DNA from: an uncultured Anaerovibrio sp.
Lineage (GTDB): Bacteria > Bacillota > Negativicutes > Selenomonadales > Selenomonadaceae
DNA: 34,593 bases
NCBI GenBank assembly: GCA_934196075.1
Contig: CAKPVW010000018.1
Span: forward strand, 1-34,593
Reading direction: 5' to 3'
Shown here piece by piece: positions 7,361 to 15,538 of this stretch; positions within the stretch are counted from its first letter, which is position 1, and every line of letters starts with the position of its first letter. A model generated the notes under the pieces. It worked only from the letters and a program-made list of their open reading frames with translations. It had not been told where the DNA came from and searched no databases. A program made the translations under genes and the position numbers.

Positions 7361-7558
7361 TTATGCGTATGGCAGGCACTTCATAGCGCGCTTCTTATCA
7401 GCAGCAACTACCAGAGCAGCCTTACGCAGATTGCGCTTACGCTTTGGAGACTTCTTCTCCAGAATGTGGCTCTTATAAGCCTTGTTTCTTCTAATTTCGC
7501 CACTACCAGTTAAAGTAAAGCGCTTTGCAGCAGCTCTGCGAGTCTTCATCTTCTGCAT
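7361..7558 (-). CDS. rpmI: 50S ribosomal protein L35
   Basis: 65 basic residues starting [20 protein letters not shown], matching L35 ([20 protein letters not shown] type), and ending in the usual [10 protein letters not shown]. Its ATG shares one base with the infC stop (TAATG), indicating tight translational coupling. A large-subunit protein. Confidence 0.98.
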   Translation of the reverse strand: MQKMKTRRAAAKRFTLTGSGEIRRNKAYKSHILEKKSPKRKRNLRKAALVVAADKKRAMKCLPYA

Positions 7559-8097
7559 TACTGTTTTCCTCCCTTAGATGGGGCCTTTGGGGCCAAAATC
7601 ATAATCATATTTTTACCTTCAAGCTTAGCATCTCTTTCAATAGATACTGAATCCTTCAGCTGTTCAGCAACCCGGCCGAGAATTTCACGGCCCAGCTCTG
7701 GATGAGACAGCTCACGGCCACGGAACATAATAGTAACCTTGACCTTGTTTCCTTCTTCCAGGAAACGAACTGCATTCTTCAGCTTGACGTCAAAATCATG
7801 TTGTTCAATATTCGGACGCAGTTTTACCTCTTTGATAGAGATAACCTTCTGCTTCTTACGGGCTTCCTTCTCCCGCTTCTGCTGTTCATATCTATATTTG
7901 CCAAAGTCCATGATACGGCAAACAGGTGGCTTTGCCTTTGGAGCAATCTCCACTAGATCCAGATGCTGTTCCATGGCCATGTGCAATGCATCACGCACCT
8001 GCATAATACCGAGAGTCTGTCCCTCAACATCTGTTACACGGATCTCTCCGCCACGAACCCGGATTTCCTCATTGATTCTTGCAATTTCCTTAGCTAT
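7558..8097 (-). CDS. infC: translation initiation factor IF-3, AUA start
   Basis: A 179-residue IF-3, which binds the 30S subunit and rejects non-canonical start codons and wrong initiator tRNA. The N-domain contains INEEIRV and [13 protein letters not shown]; the C-domain has [18 protein letters not shown] and [17 protein letters not shown]. In-frame coding extends well upstream of the first ATG (8004) to a TAA at 8100-8098. The only well-placed start is the ATA at 8097, 9 nt after a perfect AGGAGG (8112-8107). A rare start codon on infC is the known basis of IF-3 autoregulation (AUU in E. coli). A later ATT (8085) or ATC is possible but poorly spaced. Confidence 0.93.
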   Translation of the reverse strand: MAKEIARINEEIRVRGGEIRVTDVEGQTLGIMQVRDALHMAMEQHLDLVEIAPKAKPPVCRIMDFGKYRYEQQKREKEARKKQKVISIKEVKLRPNIEQHDFDVKLKNAVRFLEEGNKVKVTIMFRGRELSHPELGREILGRVAEQLKDSVSIERDAKLEGKNMIMILAPKAPSKGGKQ

Positions 8098-8151
8098 TTA
8101 AATACACCTCCTGATAGATATTTCAACGGCAGTGTCAGCAGCTCCGCCAAC

Positions 8152-8255
8152 AAAAAATGGAGGCGGCACAAAGCCACCTCCATAAGTATTCACTACATAC
8201 CCGTATGGCCTGCAGCCATCAGGTGAGAAGGTGGCGCCTTCTGCTTCAATCACTT
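8152..8255 (-). promoter_or_regulatory. infC-rpmI-rplT leader attenuator (L20-leader-like)
   Basis: The leader of about 155 nt on the minus strand contains successive hairpins: AGAAGG/CCTTCT, then ATGGC/GCCAT. It ends in an intrinsic terminator, a 10-bp stem TGGAGGTGGC/GCCGCCTCCA (8182-8173 with 8167-8158), 5-nt loop and six T residues (8157-8152). This stands about 55 nt before infC, as in the L20-dependent attenuators of Firmicutes infC operons. The terminator is seen directly; control by L20 is inferred from family knowledge. Confidence 0.75.
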
Positions 8256-8260
8256 GCATT

Positions 8261-8289
8261 ATAATAGCATACCCTTTTGGATATGTCAA
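8261..8289 (-). promoter_or_regulatory. promoter of infC-rpmI-rplT
   Basis: Minus strand: perfect -35 TTGACA (8289-8284), 17-nt spacer, -10 TATTAT (8266-8261). It sits directly behind the thrS stop, so the translation-factor operon starts on its own just after thrS. Confidence 0.82.
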
Positions 8290-8298
8290 CACCCCAAA

Positions 8299-10218
8299 TT
8301 AATATTTCTGAGATTTTTCAGCAATATTTTTCTGGATATACTGAATGAACTCATCAACAGTCATAGTAGTGGTTTCCTTCTCACCATGACGACGCATATT
8401 AACAGTACCAGATTCCATTTCCTGATCGCCAACTACCAGCATATATGGAACCTTCTTAACCTGAGCCTCACGCATCTTGTAGCCAACCTTTTCATTGCGG
8501 TCGTCTACCTCTATGCGGAGCCCCAAATCAAACATCTTCTTCTTCAACTCAAAGGCATAATCCATATGCTTATCGGTAATAGGCAGAATCTTTGCCTGTA
8601 CTGGAGCCAGCCAGGTTGGGAATGCACCGGCATAGTTCTCAATAAGGATACCGATGAATCTCTCAATAGAGCCATATACTACACGATGAATCATAACTGG
8701 ACGATGCTTATGTCCATCCTCACCAATGTAAGTCAGGTCAAACTTCTCAGGCAGCTGCATATCAAGCTGAATAGTACCACACTGCCAGGTACGGCCAATA
8801 GAATCCTTCAGATGGAAATCAATCTTTGGACCATAGAAGGCACCATCACCCTCATTCACTACGTAATCCAAACCACGATGCTCCAAGGCATTACGAAGGC
8901 CATTGGTAGCCAGCTCCCACATCTCATCGGAGCCCATGGAATCCTCAGGACGAGTGGACAATTCAGCATGATAAGTCAAGCCAAAGGTGCTATATACTTC
9001 ATCAAAGAGGTTGATAACATTCTGAATCTCTTCCTCAATCTGATTTGGCATCATAAAGATATGAGCATCATCCTGAGTGAAGTTGCGCACGCGGAACAAG
9101 CCATGCAGAGCACCAGACAACTCGTGACGATGCACTAATCCCAGCTCACCAGCCCGGAGAGGCAGATCACGATAGCTATGCTGCTGAGTCTTGTATACCA
9201 GCATACCGCCTGGGCAGTTCATAGGCTTGATAGCGTAATCCTCCCCATCAATCTGAGTGAAATACATATTCTCCTTGTAATGAGCCCAGTGACCGGAACG
9301 CTCCCACAGCTCACGATTCAGAATCATAGGGGTGCTGATTTCCTGATAGCCATAACGGCGATGTACCTCACGCCAGTAATTAATCAGCTCATTGCGGACA
9401 ATCATACCATTTGGATGGAAGAATGGGAAGCCTGGGCCTTCCTCATGAATGCTAAAGAGATCCAGCTCCTTACCCAGCTTGCGATGATCACGCTTGGCAG
9501 CCTCCTCCAGCATCTTCAGATAAGCATCCAAATCATCCTTCTTTTCAAAGGCAGTACCATAGATACGCTGCAGCATCTTGTTCTTTTCACTACCACGCCA
9601 GTAAGCACCAGCCACACTCTGCAGCTTCAAAGCCTTTACCTTGCCTGTAGAAACTACATGAGGGCCTGCACAAAGGTCAGTAAACTCACCCTGAACATAC
9701 AGAGAAATCTCTGCATCCTCTGGCAAATCATTAATCAGCTCTACCTTGTAGTTCTCACCAGCCTTGGTGAACATATCCAGAGCTTCCTGACGGCTAACCA
9801 GCCTGCGCTCCAGCTTCAGGTTCTCCTTGACAATCTTGTGCATTTCCTTTTCGATGTCCTTCAAATCCTCATCGGTAAGGCGCTTCTCCATGTCAATATC
9901 ATAGTAGAAACCATTTTCAATAGCAGGTCCAATGGCCAGCTGAACATTTTCATCCTTGTACAGACGCTTCACAGCCTGAGCCAAAATATGAGATGCAGTA
10001 TGACGGAGGGCATGACGTCCCCCTTCATCTTCAAAGGTCAAAAACTGAACAGCAACATCCTTGTCCAATACTGTTGTCAAATCCATAACTTTATCATCAA
10101 TACTTACAGCCAAAACCTTCTTAGCCAAGCTGTTGCTAATAGACTTTACCAGCTCCAGGGCAGTAATGCCTGCCTCTGCTTCTCTGATAGATCCATCCGG
10201 CATAGTCAATTTAATCAT
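8299..10218 (-). CDS. thrS: threonine--tRNA ligase
   Basis: A 639-residue class II synthetase charging tRNA-Thr. An N-terminal TGS domain (about 1-60, LTMPDGSIREAEAGITALEL) is followed by the editing domain with HTASHILAQAVK and CAGPHV. The catalytic core has PMNCPGGM, RHELSGALHGLFRVRNFTQDDAHIF (motif 2) and motif 3 near YGSIERFIGI. A C-terminal anticodon-binding domain (PVQAKILPITDKH onward) completes the usual length. The ATG at 10218 is taken because AGGAGG lies 6-7 nt upstream and the protein begins MIKLTMPDG. The leader is short (about 45 nt), with no T-box. Confidence 0.98.
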   Translation of the reverse strand: MIKLTMPDGSIREAEAGITALELVKSISNSLAKKVLAVSIDDKVMDLTTVLDKDVAVQFLTFEDEGGRHALRHTASHILAQAVKRLYKDENVQLAIGPAIENGFYYDIDMEKRLTDEDLKDIEKEMHKIVKENLKLERRLVSRQEALDMFTKAGENYKVELINDLPEDAEISLYVQGEFTDLCAGPHVVSTGKVKALKLQSVAGAYWRGSEKNKMLQRIYGTAFEKKDDLDAYLKMLEEAAKRDHRKLGKELDLFSIHEEGPGFPFFHPNGMIVRNELINYWREVHRRYGYQEISTPMILNRELWERSGHWAHYKENMYFTQIDGEDYAIKPMNCPGGMLVYKTQQHSYRDLPLRAGELGLVHRHELSGALHGLFRVRNFTQDDAHIFMMPNQIEEEIQNVINLFDEVYSTFGLTYHAELSTRPEDSMGSDEMWELATNGLRNALEHRGLDYVVNEGDGAFYGPKIDFHLKDSIGRTWQCGTIQLDMQLPEKFDLTYIGEDGHKHRPVMIHRVVYGSIERFIGILIENYAGAFPTWLAPVQAKILPITDKHMDYAFELKKKMFDLGLRIEVDDRNEKVGYKMREAQVKKVPYMLVVGDQEMESGTVNMRRHGEKETTTMTVDEFIQYIQKNIAEKSQKY

Positions 10219-10273
10219 AGTAACCCTCCTGTATTTAAAGAAATTTTTTATTTCTTTTAAAGTACCATTTCTC

Positions 10274-10302
10274 ATTATAGTATTTGCCGTAATTAGTTGC
10301 AA
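10274..10302 (-). promoter_or_regulatory. promoter of thrS
   Basis: Minus strand: -35 TTGCAA (10302-10297), 17-nt spacer, perfect -10 TATAAT (10279-10274). The transcript has a leader of about 48 nt holding only a small AAAGAAAT/ATTTCTTT hairpin. Confidence 0.78.
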
Positions 10303-10371
10303 GATTTATTTACAAAAATACATTTTATTGTTTTTTGCTATAAAAATTTCGTAAATTTGTTTCGAAAATAC

Positions 10372-10400
10372 TTGTCAAGAACATTACTTCGTGTTATTAT
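10372..10400 (+). promoter_or_regulatory. promoter of the LysM gene with LexA-box-like spacer
   Basis: -35 TTGTCA (10372-10377), 17-nt spacer, -10 TATTAT (10395-10400). The spacer carries AGAACATTACTTCG (10378-10391), which differs from the Firmicutes LexA box CGAACNNNNGTTCG at two positions. The leader of about 154 nt (10407-10560) contains an ACATATTG/CAATATGT repeat (10413-10420 and 10468-10475). It also has a TAACAG/CTGTTA hairpin ending at the AAGGAG ribosome site. No other gene lies in the 10219-10560 gap. Confidence 0.6.
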
Positions 10401-10560
10401 ATAATCAAACAAACATATTGCGAACTCCTCTTTCCGGAAAAAAGTTTCTCAAAAGTCTTTTTGCAGACAATATGTAGCATTTTCTAATTTTCTGCGTTTA
10501 GAACTTCAGCGACACAATATTAATAACAGGCCAAATTAGCTGTTAAAGGAGCTGTTCACC

Positions 10561-10854
10561 ATGAAAAAAATATTCGTTATATCCCTTATTTTCTTTGCTG
10601 CTTTCAGCCCACTGCATTTAAACAATGAATACCTTAGATGTAGCAGCTTTGATACTGTTACTATCCGCACGGGAGATACCATACACTCAATTGCCGGAAG
10701 ATATACTGTCAACGAGTATGACCGGGAGAAACTCGTAGAAGCCATCTCAGATATTAATGGACTGCCCATGGAAGGCATTCTGCCCGCTGGCAGATCCATT
10801 CATGTGCCAGTGTTGGCCTCTGCCAGTATGGGGCAGCTTGCCCAAAATAGATAA
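10561..10854 (+). CDS. small exported LysM-domain protein, YneA-like
   Basis: 97 residues. An N-terminal hydrophobic segment (KIFVISLIFFAAFSPL) acts as signal or anchor. It is followed by one LysM domain, about residues 35-83: VTIRTGDTIHSIAGRY, then LVEAISDINGL and LPAGRSIHVPV. Size and layout match YneA, the SOS-induced cell-division suppressor of Bacillus, which is membrane-anchored and has a LysM. An alternative is a plain peptidoglycan-binding protein. The AAGGAG ribosome site is 9 nt before the ATG. The promoter carries a LexA-box-like sequence, which would fit a DNA-damage role but is not proof. It is transcribed divergently from thrS. Confidence 0.75.
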   Translation: MKKIFVISLIFFAAFSPLHLNNEYLRCSSFDTVTIRTGDTIHSIAGRYTVNEYDREKLVEAISDINGLPMEGILPAGRSIHVPVLASASMGQLAQNR

Positions 10855-10862
10855 AATATGCC

Positions 10863-10960
10863 AAAAGACCATTATAGTTCCTGTTTCTGCCTCGTAGCAT
10901 CCCTAGGTTCACAACCCCATTTGGAAGCACTACACATTACAGTTGCCACAATGGTCTTTT
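10863..10960. ncRNA. long rod-like inverted repeat between LysM gene and zapA (terminator or structured RNA)
   Basis: A perfect 11-bp repeat, AAAAGACCATT (10863-10873) and its complement (10950-10960), encloses 76 nt that also fold: GTAG/CTAC (10894-10897, 10930-10933) and GGTT/AACC (10906-10909, 10913-10916). T residues follow on both strands, so it may simply be a bidirectional terminator for the convergent genes. The enclosed 76 nt are more than a terminator needs. It lies directly downstream of zapA, where 6S RNA lies in proteobacteria, but at about 100 nt it is short for 6S RNA and no 6S core motif was recognised. Confidence 0.4.
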
Positions 10961-11018
10961 CTCGTATAATTTTACTGGCCTCAGTACGCTAGGAATTTCA
11001 GACCTACCTAATAGCTAT

Positions 11019-11702
11019 TTAGGCATCATCCAGCAATTCCATCAGTTCATCATAATCCTTCTGTAACTTCTCATATTTTTCTTGCAGGGACTTTAGAGCT
11101 GCCTCCTGCTGAGAAGCCTTATTAGCCAACTCACTTCTAAAACCTGCAGCCTGTCTTTCCTTGGCAGCCTGCAGCTCCGTTAAAGCCGCCTCGTGACTAG
11201 ATTTCAGATTGGCTATTTCCGCTGCATAGTCCCGCTGTTGTTTACTTAACGCCTGAGCATGCAGTTCCCTCAACTCTCGCATAGCGGTACTATGCTGAGA
11301 ATTCTGAGCAGACAATCTTGCCTCATAGGTCTTTCTCTCCTTTAGAAGCTTAGCCTCATATTCTGCTTTTTGCTCTGATAACAGCTTTTCACATTGGGAT
11401 TTTTCCTGCAGCAATCGCTGTTCATATGAAGATTGCTGCTGCTTGAGAATATCATCATGCTGCTGTTTAATTCTTTCATAAGCCAGACGGGCTTCCTGCT
11501 TCAGATTGTACATTTCCTCCTCTAGCTGAAGCCCTATCAGAATACTGGCATTAAGAGGATTGAAACGTCGGTTGCCACCAGCAATCTTGTCCACTCTGCC
11601 ATTAAAATCAGCAGCCAGCTTCTCAAGCCAGCCCTCCTCCTCCTTATCCGTAGTCAGCTTATAGCGGTTGCCCAGAATGATTACTTCTGCTTGTTTTGCC
11701 AT
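11019..11702 (-). CDS. zapA: ZapA-family cell division protein with long coiled-coil extension
   Basis: 227 residues. The N-terminal 90 or so (AEVIILGNRYKLTTD, NPLNASILIGLQLEEEMYNL) are a ZapA domain, which binds and bundles FtsZ at the division ring. The remaining 130 residues are charged, Gln/Glu/Lys/Ala-rich and continuous coiled coil, ending YEKLQKDYDELMELLDDA. ZapA is normally 90-130 residues, so the tail roughly doubles it. The ATG at 11702 is chosen: AGAGG lies about 9 nt upstream. An ATG at 11711 overlaps the pheT stop (ATGA) but abuts that ribosome site. The pheS-pheT-zapA order is common in Firmicutes. Confidence 0.85.
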   Translation of the reverse strand: MAKQAEVIILGNRYKLTTDKEEEGWLEKLAADFNGRVDKIAGGNRRFNPLNASILIGLQLEEEMYNLKQEARLAYERIKQQHDDILKQQQSSYEQRLLQEKSQCEKLLSEQKAEYEAKLLKERKTYEARLSAQNSQHSTAMRELRELHAQALSKQQRDYAAEIANLKSSHEAALTELQAAKERQAAGFRSELANKASQQEAALKSLQEKYEKLQKDYDELMELLDDA

Positions 11703-11707
11703 AGGAA

Positions 11708-14143
11708 TCATCCTCTCAGCTCAGCGTCAAACTCCTTCTTGACAGCTTCCAATATCTGATTGAAGCCCTGATCAGCCTCGGCATCAGTTAAAGTCTTATC
11801 ATTAGACTGGAACTGAATATTGAAGGCCATAGACTTCTTGCCAGAAGCAACCTGCTTGCCCTGATATACATCAAAGAGGGTAACATCCGTAAAATACTCA
11901 CCGCCGTTTTTCGCAATGGTACGCTCAATCTCCGCTGCGCTGACATTTTCATCTACCAGCATAGCCAAATCACGGCAGGTACTTGGATATTTAGGCAGCG
12001 CCTCTGTTTTGGTCTTTTCAGATTTATACTTCATCAAGGTCAAAAGATCCATCTCAAAGATATATGCCTTCTTGCTAATACCAAAGTTCTCAGCAACCTT
12101 TGGATGCAGCTCACCTACTGCAGCAATAACCTCCTTGCCCTTCTTGAAGAGAGCAGTTTTGCCTGGATGCATAGCAGTATATTCTCCAGCTTCTACCTGA
12201 TAGCGCTTAATGGAGAGAATCTCTAACAGATCCTCTATAATACCCTTGGCATCGTAGAAATCAATCATTTCACTGTCATTGCTCCAGCTTACAGGGTTGC
12301 GGCGACCTGTCATAAAGCCGGCCACCTTGACAACCTCTCTAGGCAGATCCGTCAGTGGCAATGACTTGGGATAAAATACAGGTGCAACATCAAAGATTTT
12401 GATATCCTCATTCTTACGGGAGAGATTGCGCACAGCATTTTCAAGAACACTGCCCAACAAAGTAGTACGAACCAGAGGGAATTCATCAGTAAGCGGGTTC
12501 ATAATAGGAATAGCCTTCCGCAGACTGCTCTCCTGAGGAATTTCCATCTTATCAAAAATATCAGGATTGGTAAAGCTAAAGGAAACCTCCTCACTTAGCC
12601 CCATATGGCTCAAGGTAAGCTTCAATCTATCCTCAAACATCTGAGCAGGCTTCTGTCCTCCCTGAGTAACATTGCCTCGTGGTGTAGTAGAATGAATATT
12701 ATCAAAGCCATAAATACGAGCGATTTCCTCAGAGAGATCCTCCATAAAGGTTACATCATTACGCCAAGATGGCACCTCTACACTATATACACCACTGCCT
12801 GCCTCAGAAACCTTAAAATAAAGCTTCTCCAAAATATCAATCATCTTGTCAGCTGGCAAATTAGTACCCAAACGACTGTTAATCTGCTCAGGAGTAAATT
12901 TTACATGAACAGCCTCCTTGGCTGTTGGATATACATCTACTACCCCCTGGGTAACAGTGCAGGCGCCCATATCCTGCAACAGCTGAGCAGCTCTATCCAG
13001 AGCACGAATTGTACCGGTTACATCAGTACCACGCTCAAAACGTCCAGATGCCTCAGAATGAAGGCCACAGCCTCTAGAGGTACGACGAATGCTTGGGCCA
13101 TTAAAGCAGGCAGCCTCCAAAACAATGGCAGTGGTTTTCTCAGTAACCTCTGTTTCCAAGCCACCCATAACACCGGCCAGGCCAGCAGCTTTCTCAGCAT
13201 CAGCAATTACCAACTCTGTTCCTTTGGCCAAACGCTGAGAATCATCCAATGTATGAAGGTTTTCACCCTCTACAGCCTGACGAGCCACCAGCTTGTGCCC
13301 TGCGATTTCATCATAATCGTAGGCATGCATAGGCTGTCCCAGCTCTACCATAACAAAATTAGTAACATCAACTACATTGTTAATGGCACGAATACCAGCA
13401 CCTTCCAAACGCTGCTGCATCCACTTAGGAGAAGGACCGATTTTTACATTCTTCAGCACGCGGCCGGAGAAGCGGCTGCACAAATCATGAGCCTCTATGC
13501 CAATCTCAATCATATCAGCAGCCTTGGCTGCATCATCCTCATTAACTTTGATTTCTGGCCACTTTGGCTCATTCCCTGTAAGAATAGCCACCTCGCGAAT
13601 CAAGCCAAAAACACTGAAGCAATCCCCTCTATTGGCAGTCAGCTCAAATTCAAGTATTACATCATCCAGGCCCAACACCTCTGTAACTGCCACGCCAACA
13701 GGAGTGTCCTCTGGCAAAATATAGATACCATTCAGCTGCTCATCACTCATATTAGAGGTGTCCAGCTTCAGCTCATCAGCTGAGCACAACATACCATTAG
13801 AAGGAACACCTCTCAGCTTGCCTTTGGAAATTTTCTGTCCAGTTGGCAGCTTGGCTCCCACCAAGGCTACAGGAACAATATTACCCTGACGTACATTCTG
13901 AGCACCAGTAACAATCTGAACCGGTTCAGCCTGTCCCACATTCACAGTGGTAATAAACATATGATCAGAGTCTGGATGAGGTACAATAGTCTCTACCTTA
14001 CCGGTAACAACCTTGTCCAGACCTTCATCGGCACGAATCACATTTTCCACAGGAATACCTGCCATAGTCAGCTTATCAGCCAACTCCTCGGCGGTTTCTG
14101 TGAAATCTATATAATCATGAAGCCATTTTATAGATACCTGCAT
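11708..14143 (-). CDS. pheT: phenylalanine--tRNA ligase beta subunit
   Basis: 811 residues, normal for bacterial PheT. Order of domains: an N-terminal OB-fold tRNA-binding domain (about 40-150, VVTGKVETIVPHPDSDHM); B3/B4 editing domain (SRGCGLHSEASGRFERGTD); B5 domain (about 400-475); a catalytic-like domain (SFTNPDIFD, NPLTDEFPLVRTTLL); and a C-terminal FDX-ACB anticodon-binding domain (LPKYPSTCRDLAMLVDENV). It forms the alpha2-beta2 enzyme with PheS. GGGAGG precedes the ATG; it begins 16 nt after pheS. Confidence 0.98.
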   Translation of the reverse strand: MQVSIKWLHDYIDFTETAEELADKLTMAGIPVENVIRADEGLDKVVTGKVETIVPHPDSDHMFITTVNVGQAEPVQIVTGAQNVRQGNIVPVALVGAKLPTGQKISKGKLRGVPSNGMLCSADELKLDTSNMSDEQLNGIYILPEDTPVGVAVTEVLGLDDVILEFELTANRGDCFSVFGLIREVAILTGNEPKWPEIKVNEDDAAKAADMIEIGIEAHDLCSRFSGRVLKNVKIGPSPKWMQQRLEGAGIRAINNVVDVTNFVMVELGQPMHAYDYDEIAGHKLVARQAVEGENLHTLDDSQRLAKGTELVIADAEKAAGLAGVMGGLETEVTEKTTAIVLEAACFNGPSIRRTSRGCGLHSEASGRFERGTDVTGTIRALDRAAQLLQDMGACTVTQGVVDVYPTAKEAVHVKFTPEQINSRLGTNLPADKMIDILEKLYFKVSEAGSGVYSVEVPSWRNDVTFMEDLSEEIARIYGFDNIHSTTPRGNVTQGGQKPAQMFEDRLKLTLSHMGLSEEVSFSFTNPDIFDKMEIPQESSLRKAIPIMNPLTDEFPLVRTTLLGSVLENAVRNLSRKNEDIKIFDVAPVFYPKSLPLTDLPREVVKVAGFMTGRRNPVSWSNDSEMIDFYDAKGIIEDLLEILSIKRYQVEAGEYTAMHPGKTALFKKGKEVIAAVGELHPKVAENFGISKKAYIFEMDLLTLMKYKSEKTKTEALPKYPSTCRDLAMLVDENVSAAEIERTIAKNGGEYFTDVTLFDVYQGKQVASGKKSMAFNIQFQSNDKTLTDAEADQGFNQILEAVKKEFDAELRG

Positions 14144-14159
14144 TTTTCAATCCTCCCTA

Positions 14160-15191
14160 TTACCAGAACTGCTTTAAGAATCTCAAATCATTGTCATAGA
14201 ACAAGCGCAGATCCTCGATACCATAACGCAGCATAGCAATGCGCTCTACACCAAGACCGAAGGCAAAACCACTAACCTTTTCAGGATCGTAGCCACTCAT
14301 TTTTAGCACATTGGGGTGAATCATACCAGAGCCAAGAATCTCCAGCCAGCCGGTACCCTTACAAACTCGACATCCCTTGCCCTGACACATAACGCAGGAA
14401 ATATCAACCTCAGCACTAGGCTCAGTAAATGGGAAAAAGCTTGGACGGAAACGTACCTTTACCTTATCATTGAAGATTTGCTTCAAGAAATTCTCCAAAG
14501 TACCTTTCAAATCAGCCAGACTGATACCTTTATCAATAACCATGCCCTCAATCTGGGTAAACATCGGAGAATGAGTAGCATCATAATCATCACGACGATA
14601 TACTCGACCTGGAGCAATCATGCGGATTGGGCTATTGGGCTCATGGGCCTCCATAGTTCTAGCCTGTACCGGAGAAGTCTGAGAGCGCATGAGAATATCT
14701 TCATTAATATAGAAGGAATCCTGCATGTCACGAGCTGGATGATCCTTTGGCAGATTTAGTGCCTCAAAGTTATAATACTCCTTCTCGATTTCTGGACCAA
14801 CTTCTACGGTAAAACCCATCTTCATAAAGATATTTTTGATTTCCATCAAGGTCATCGTCAAAGGATGCATATGACCACGAGGAGCGCGACGTCCTGGCAA
14901 GGTAACATCGATTTTCTCATTTGCCAGACGCTTCTGCAGCTCCTTTGCACGGAGCTCCTCATTCTTCTCGGCAATCAGCTGCTCCAACTGCTGGCGTGCC
15001 TCATTTACGATCTGACCAATACGAGGGCGATCCTCCTTGGACAGCTGACCCATACCTCTTAGAATACTTGTCAATTCACCCTTTTTGCCAAGGTATTTGA
15101 CTCTAATGTCATTGAGATCACCAAGGCTGCTCACTGCCTGCTTTACAGCCTGAGCAGCTTCCTGCCGCAGCTGTTCAATCTTTTCTTCCAT
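14160..15191 (-). CDS. pheS: phenylalanine--tRNA ligase alpha subunit
   Basis: 343 residues. An N-terminal coiled coil (1-90) that binds tRNA-Phe is followed by the class II catalytic core. Motif 2 is near [21 protein letters not shown], the Phe-pocket region has [19 protein letters not shown], and motif 3 is [14 protein letters not shown]. It also has a [12 protein letters not shown] cluster typical of many PheS proteins. AAGGAGG precedes the ATG. Transcription is controlled by the T-box leader immediately upstream. Confidence 0.98.
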   Translation of the reverse strand: MEEKIEQLRQEAAQAVKQAVSSLGDLNDIRVKYLGKKGELTSILRGMGQLSKEDRPRIGQIVNEARQQLEQLIAEKNEELRAKELQKRLANEKIDVTLPGRRAPRGHMHPLTMTLMEIKNIFMKMGFTVEVGPEIEKEYYNFEALNLPKDHPARDMQDSFYINEDILMRSQTSPVQARTMEAHEPNSPIRMIAPGRVYRRDDYDATHSPMFTQIEGMVIDKGISLADLKGTLENFLKQIFNDKVKVRFRPSFFPFTEPSAEVDISCVMCQGKGCRVCKGTGWLEILGSGMIHPNVLKMSGYDPEKVSGFAFGLGVERIAMLRYGIEDLRLFYDNDLRFLKQFW

Positions 15192-15226
15192 ATTATCCTC
15201 CTTAATATATCCGGGAGTAGAGCAAC

Positions 15227-15455
15227 AAAAAAGCCCCCGCCCCCATAGCTAGGGGCGAAGGCAAATTCTTGCAGTTCGCGGTACCACCCTAATTTTTACT
15301 TAATTAGCTCCTTAACGCGGAAAACGTCCTGACTACATCTCTTCACCAGAATAGCTCCAGAGCGAACTTCATCCATTTGATACTGTTCCGGTTCCACCAC
15401 ACTCCGGCACTCTCTATAAGTCTGCAAATAGACTACTCTCTCCTTCTCGGCTGTA
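15227..15455 (-). promoter_or_regulatory. T-box leader, phenylalanine-specific
   Basis: The minus strand carries the T-box sequence AGGGTGGTACCGCG (15290-15277), whose central bases pair with uncharged tRNA CCA ends. In the specifier region GAAGTTCGCTCTGGAG the specifier triplet is TTC (15366-15364), a Phe codon. The stem I signature AGAGAGTGCCGG is at about 15415-15404. It ends in an 11-bp GC-rich terminator (15262-15252 with 15243-15233) and six T residues. Uncharged tRNA-Phe would stabilise the antiterminator and switch on pheST. Confidence 0.95.
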
Positions 15456-15461
15456 CCATGT

Positions 15462-15490
15462 ATTTTAACACTATTTTTATTACATGGCAA
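15462..15490 (-). promoter_or_regulatory. promoter of the T-box/pheST-zapA operon
   Basis: Minus strand: -35 TTGCCA (15490-15485), 17-nt spacer, -10 TAAAAT (15467-15462). It lies between the MarR gene stop and the T-box. Confidence 0.7.
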
Positions 15491-15538
15491 CTTTTTTCTC
15501 AGGGAAGTCTACACCATCCTGCCATTGAAATATCACTG

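Noticed and set aside
8098..8292. Minus-strand 64-codon reading frame through the infC leader, possible leader peptide
   Set aside because: It lies over the promoter, attenuator hairpins and ribosome site; there is no ribosome site of its own, and the frame is explained by RNA structure.
9178..10260. 360-codon plus-strand frame opposite thrS
   Set aside because: Antisense shadow of thrS; low-complexity residue pattern and no ribosome site.
10863..10960. SRP (4.5S) RNA
   Set aside because: Rod-like fold, but the conserved GGAAGGAAGCAG-type apical loop is absent on both strands.
12605..13783. 392-codon plus-strand frame opposite pheT
   Set aside because: Antisense shadow of an intact pheT; no domain recognised and no upstream signal.
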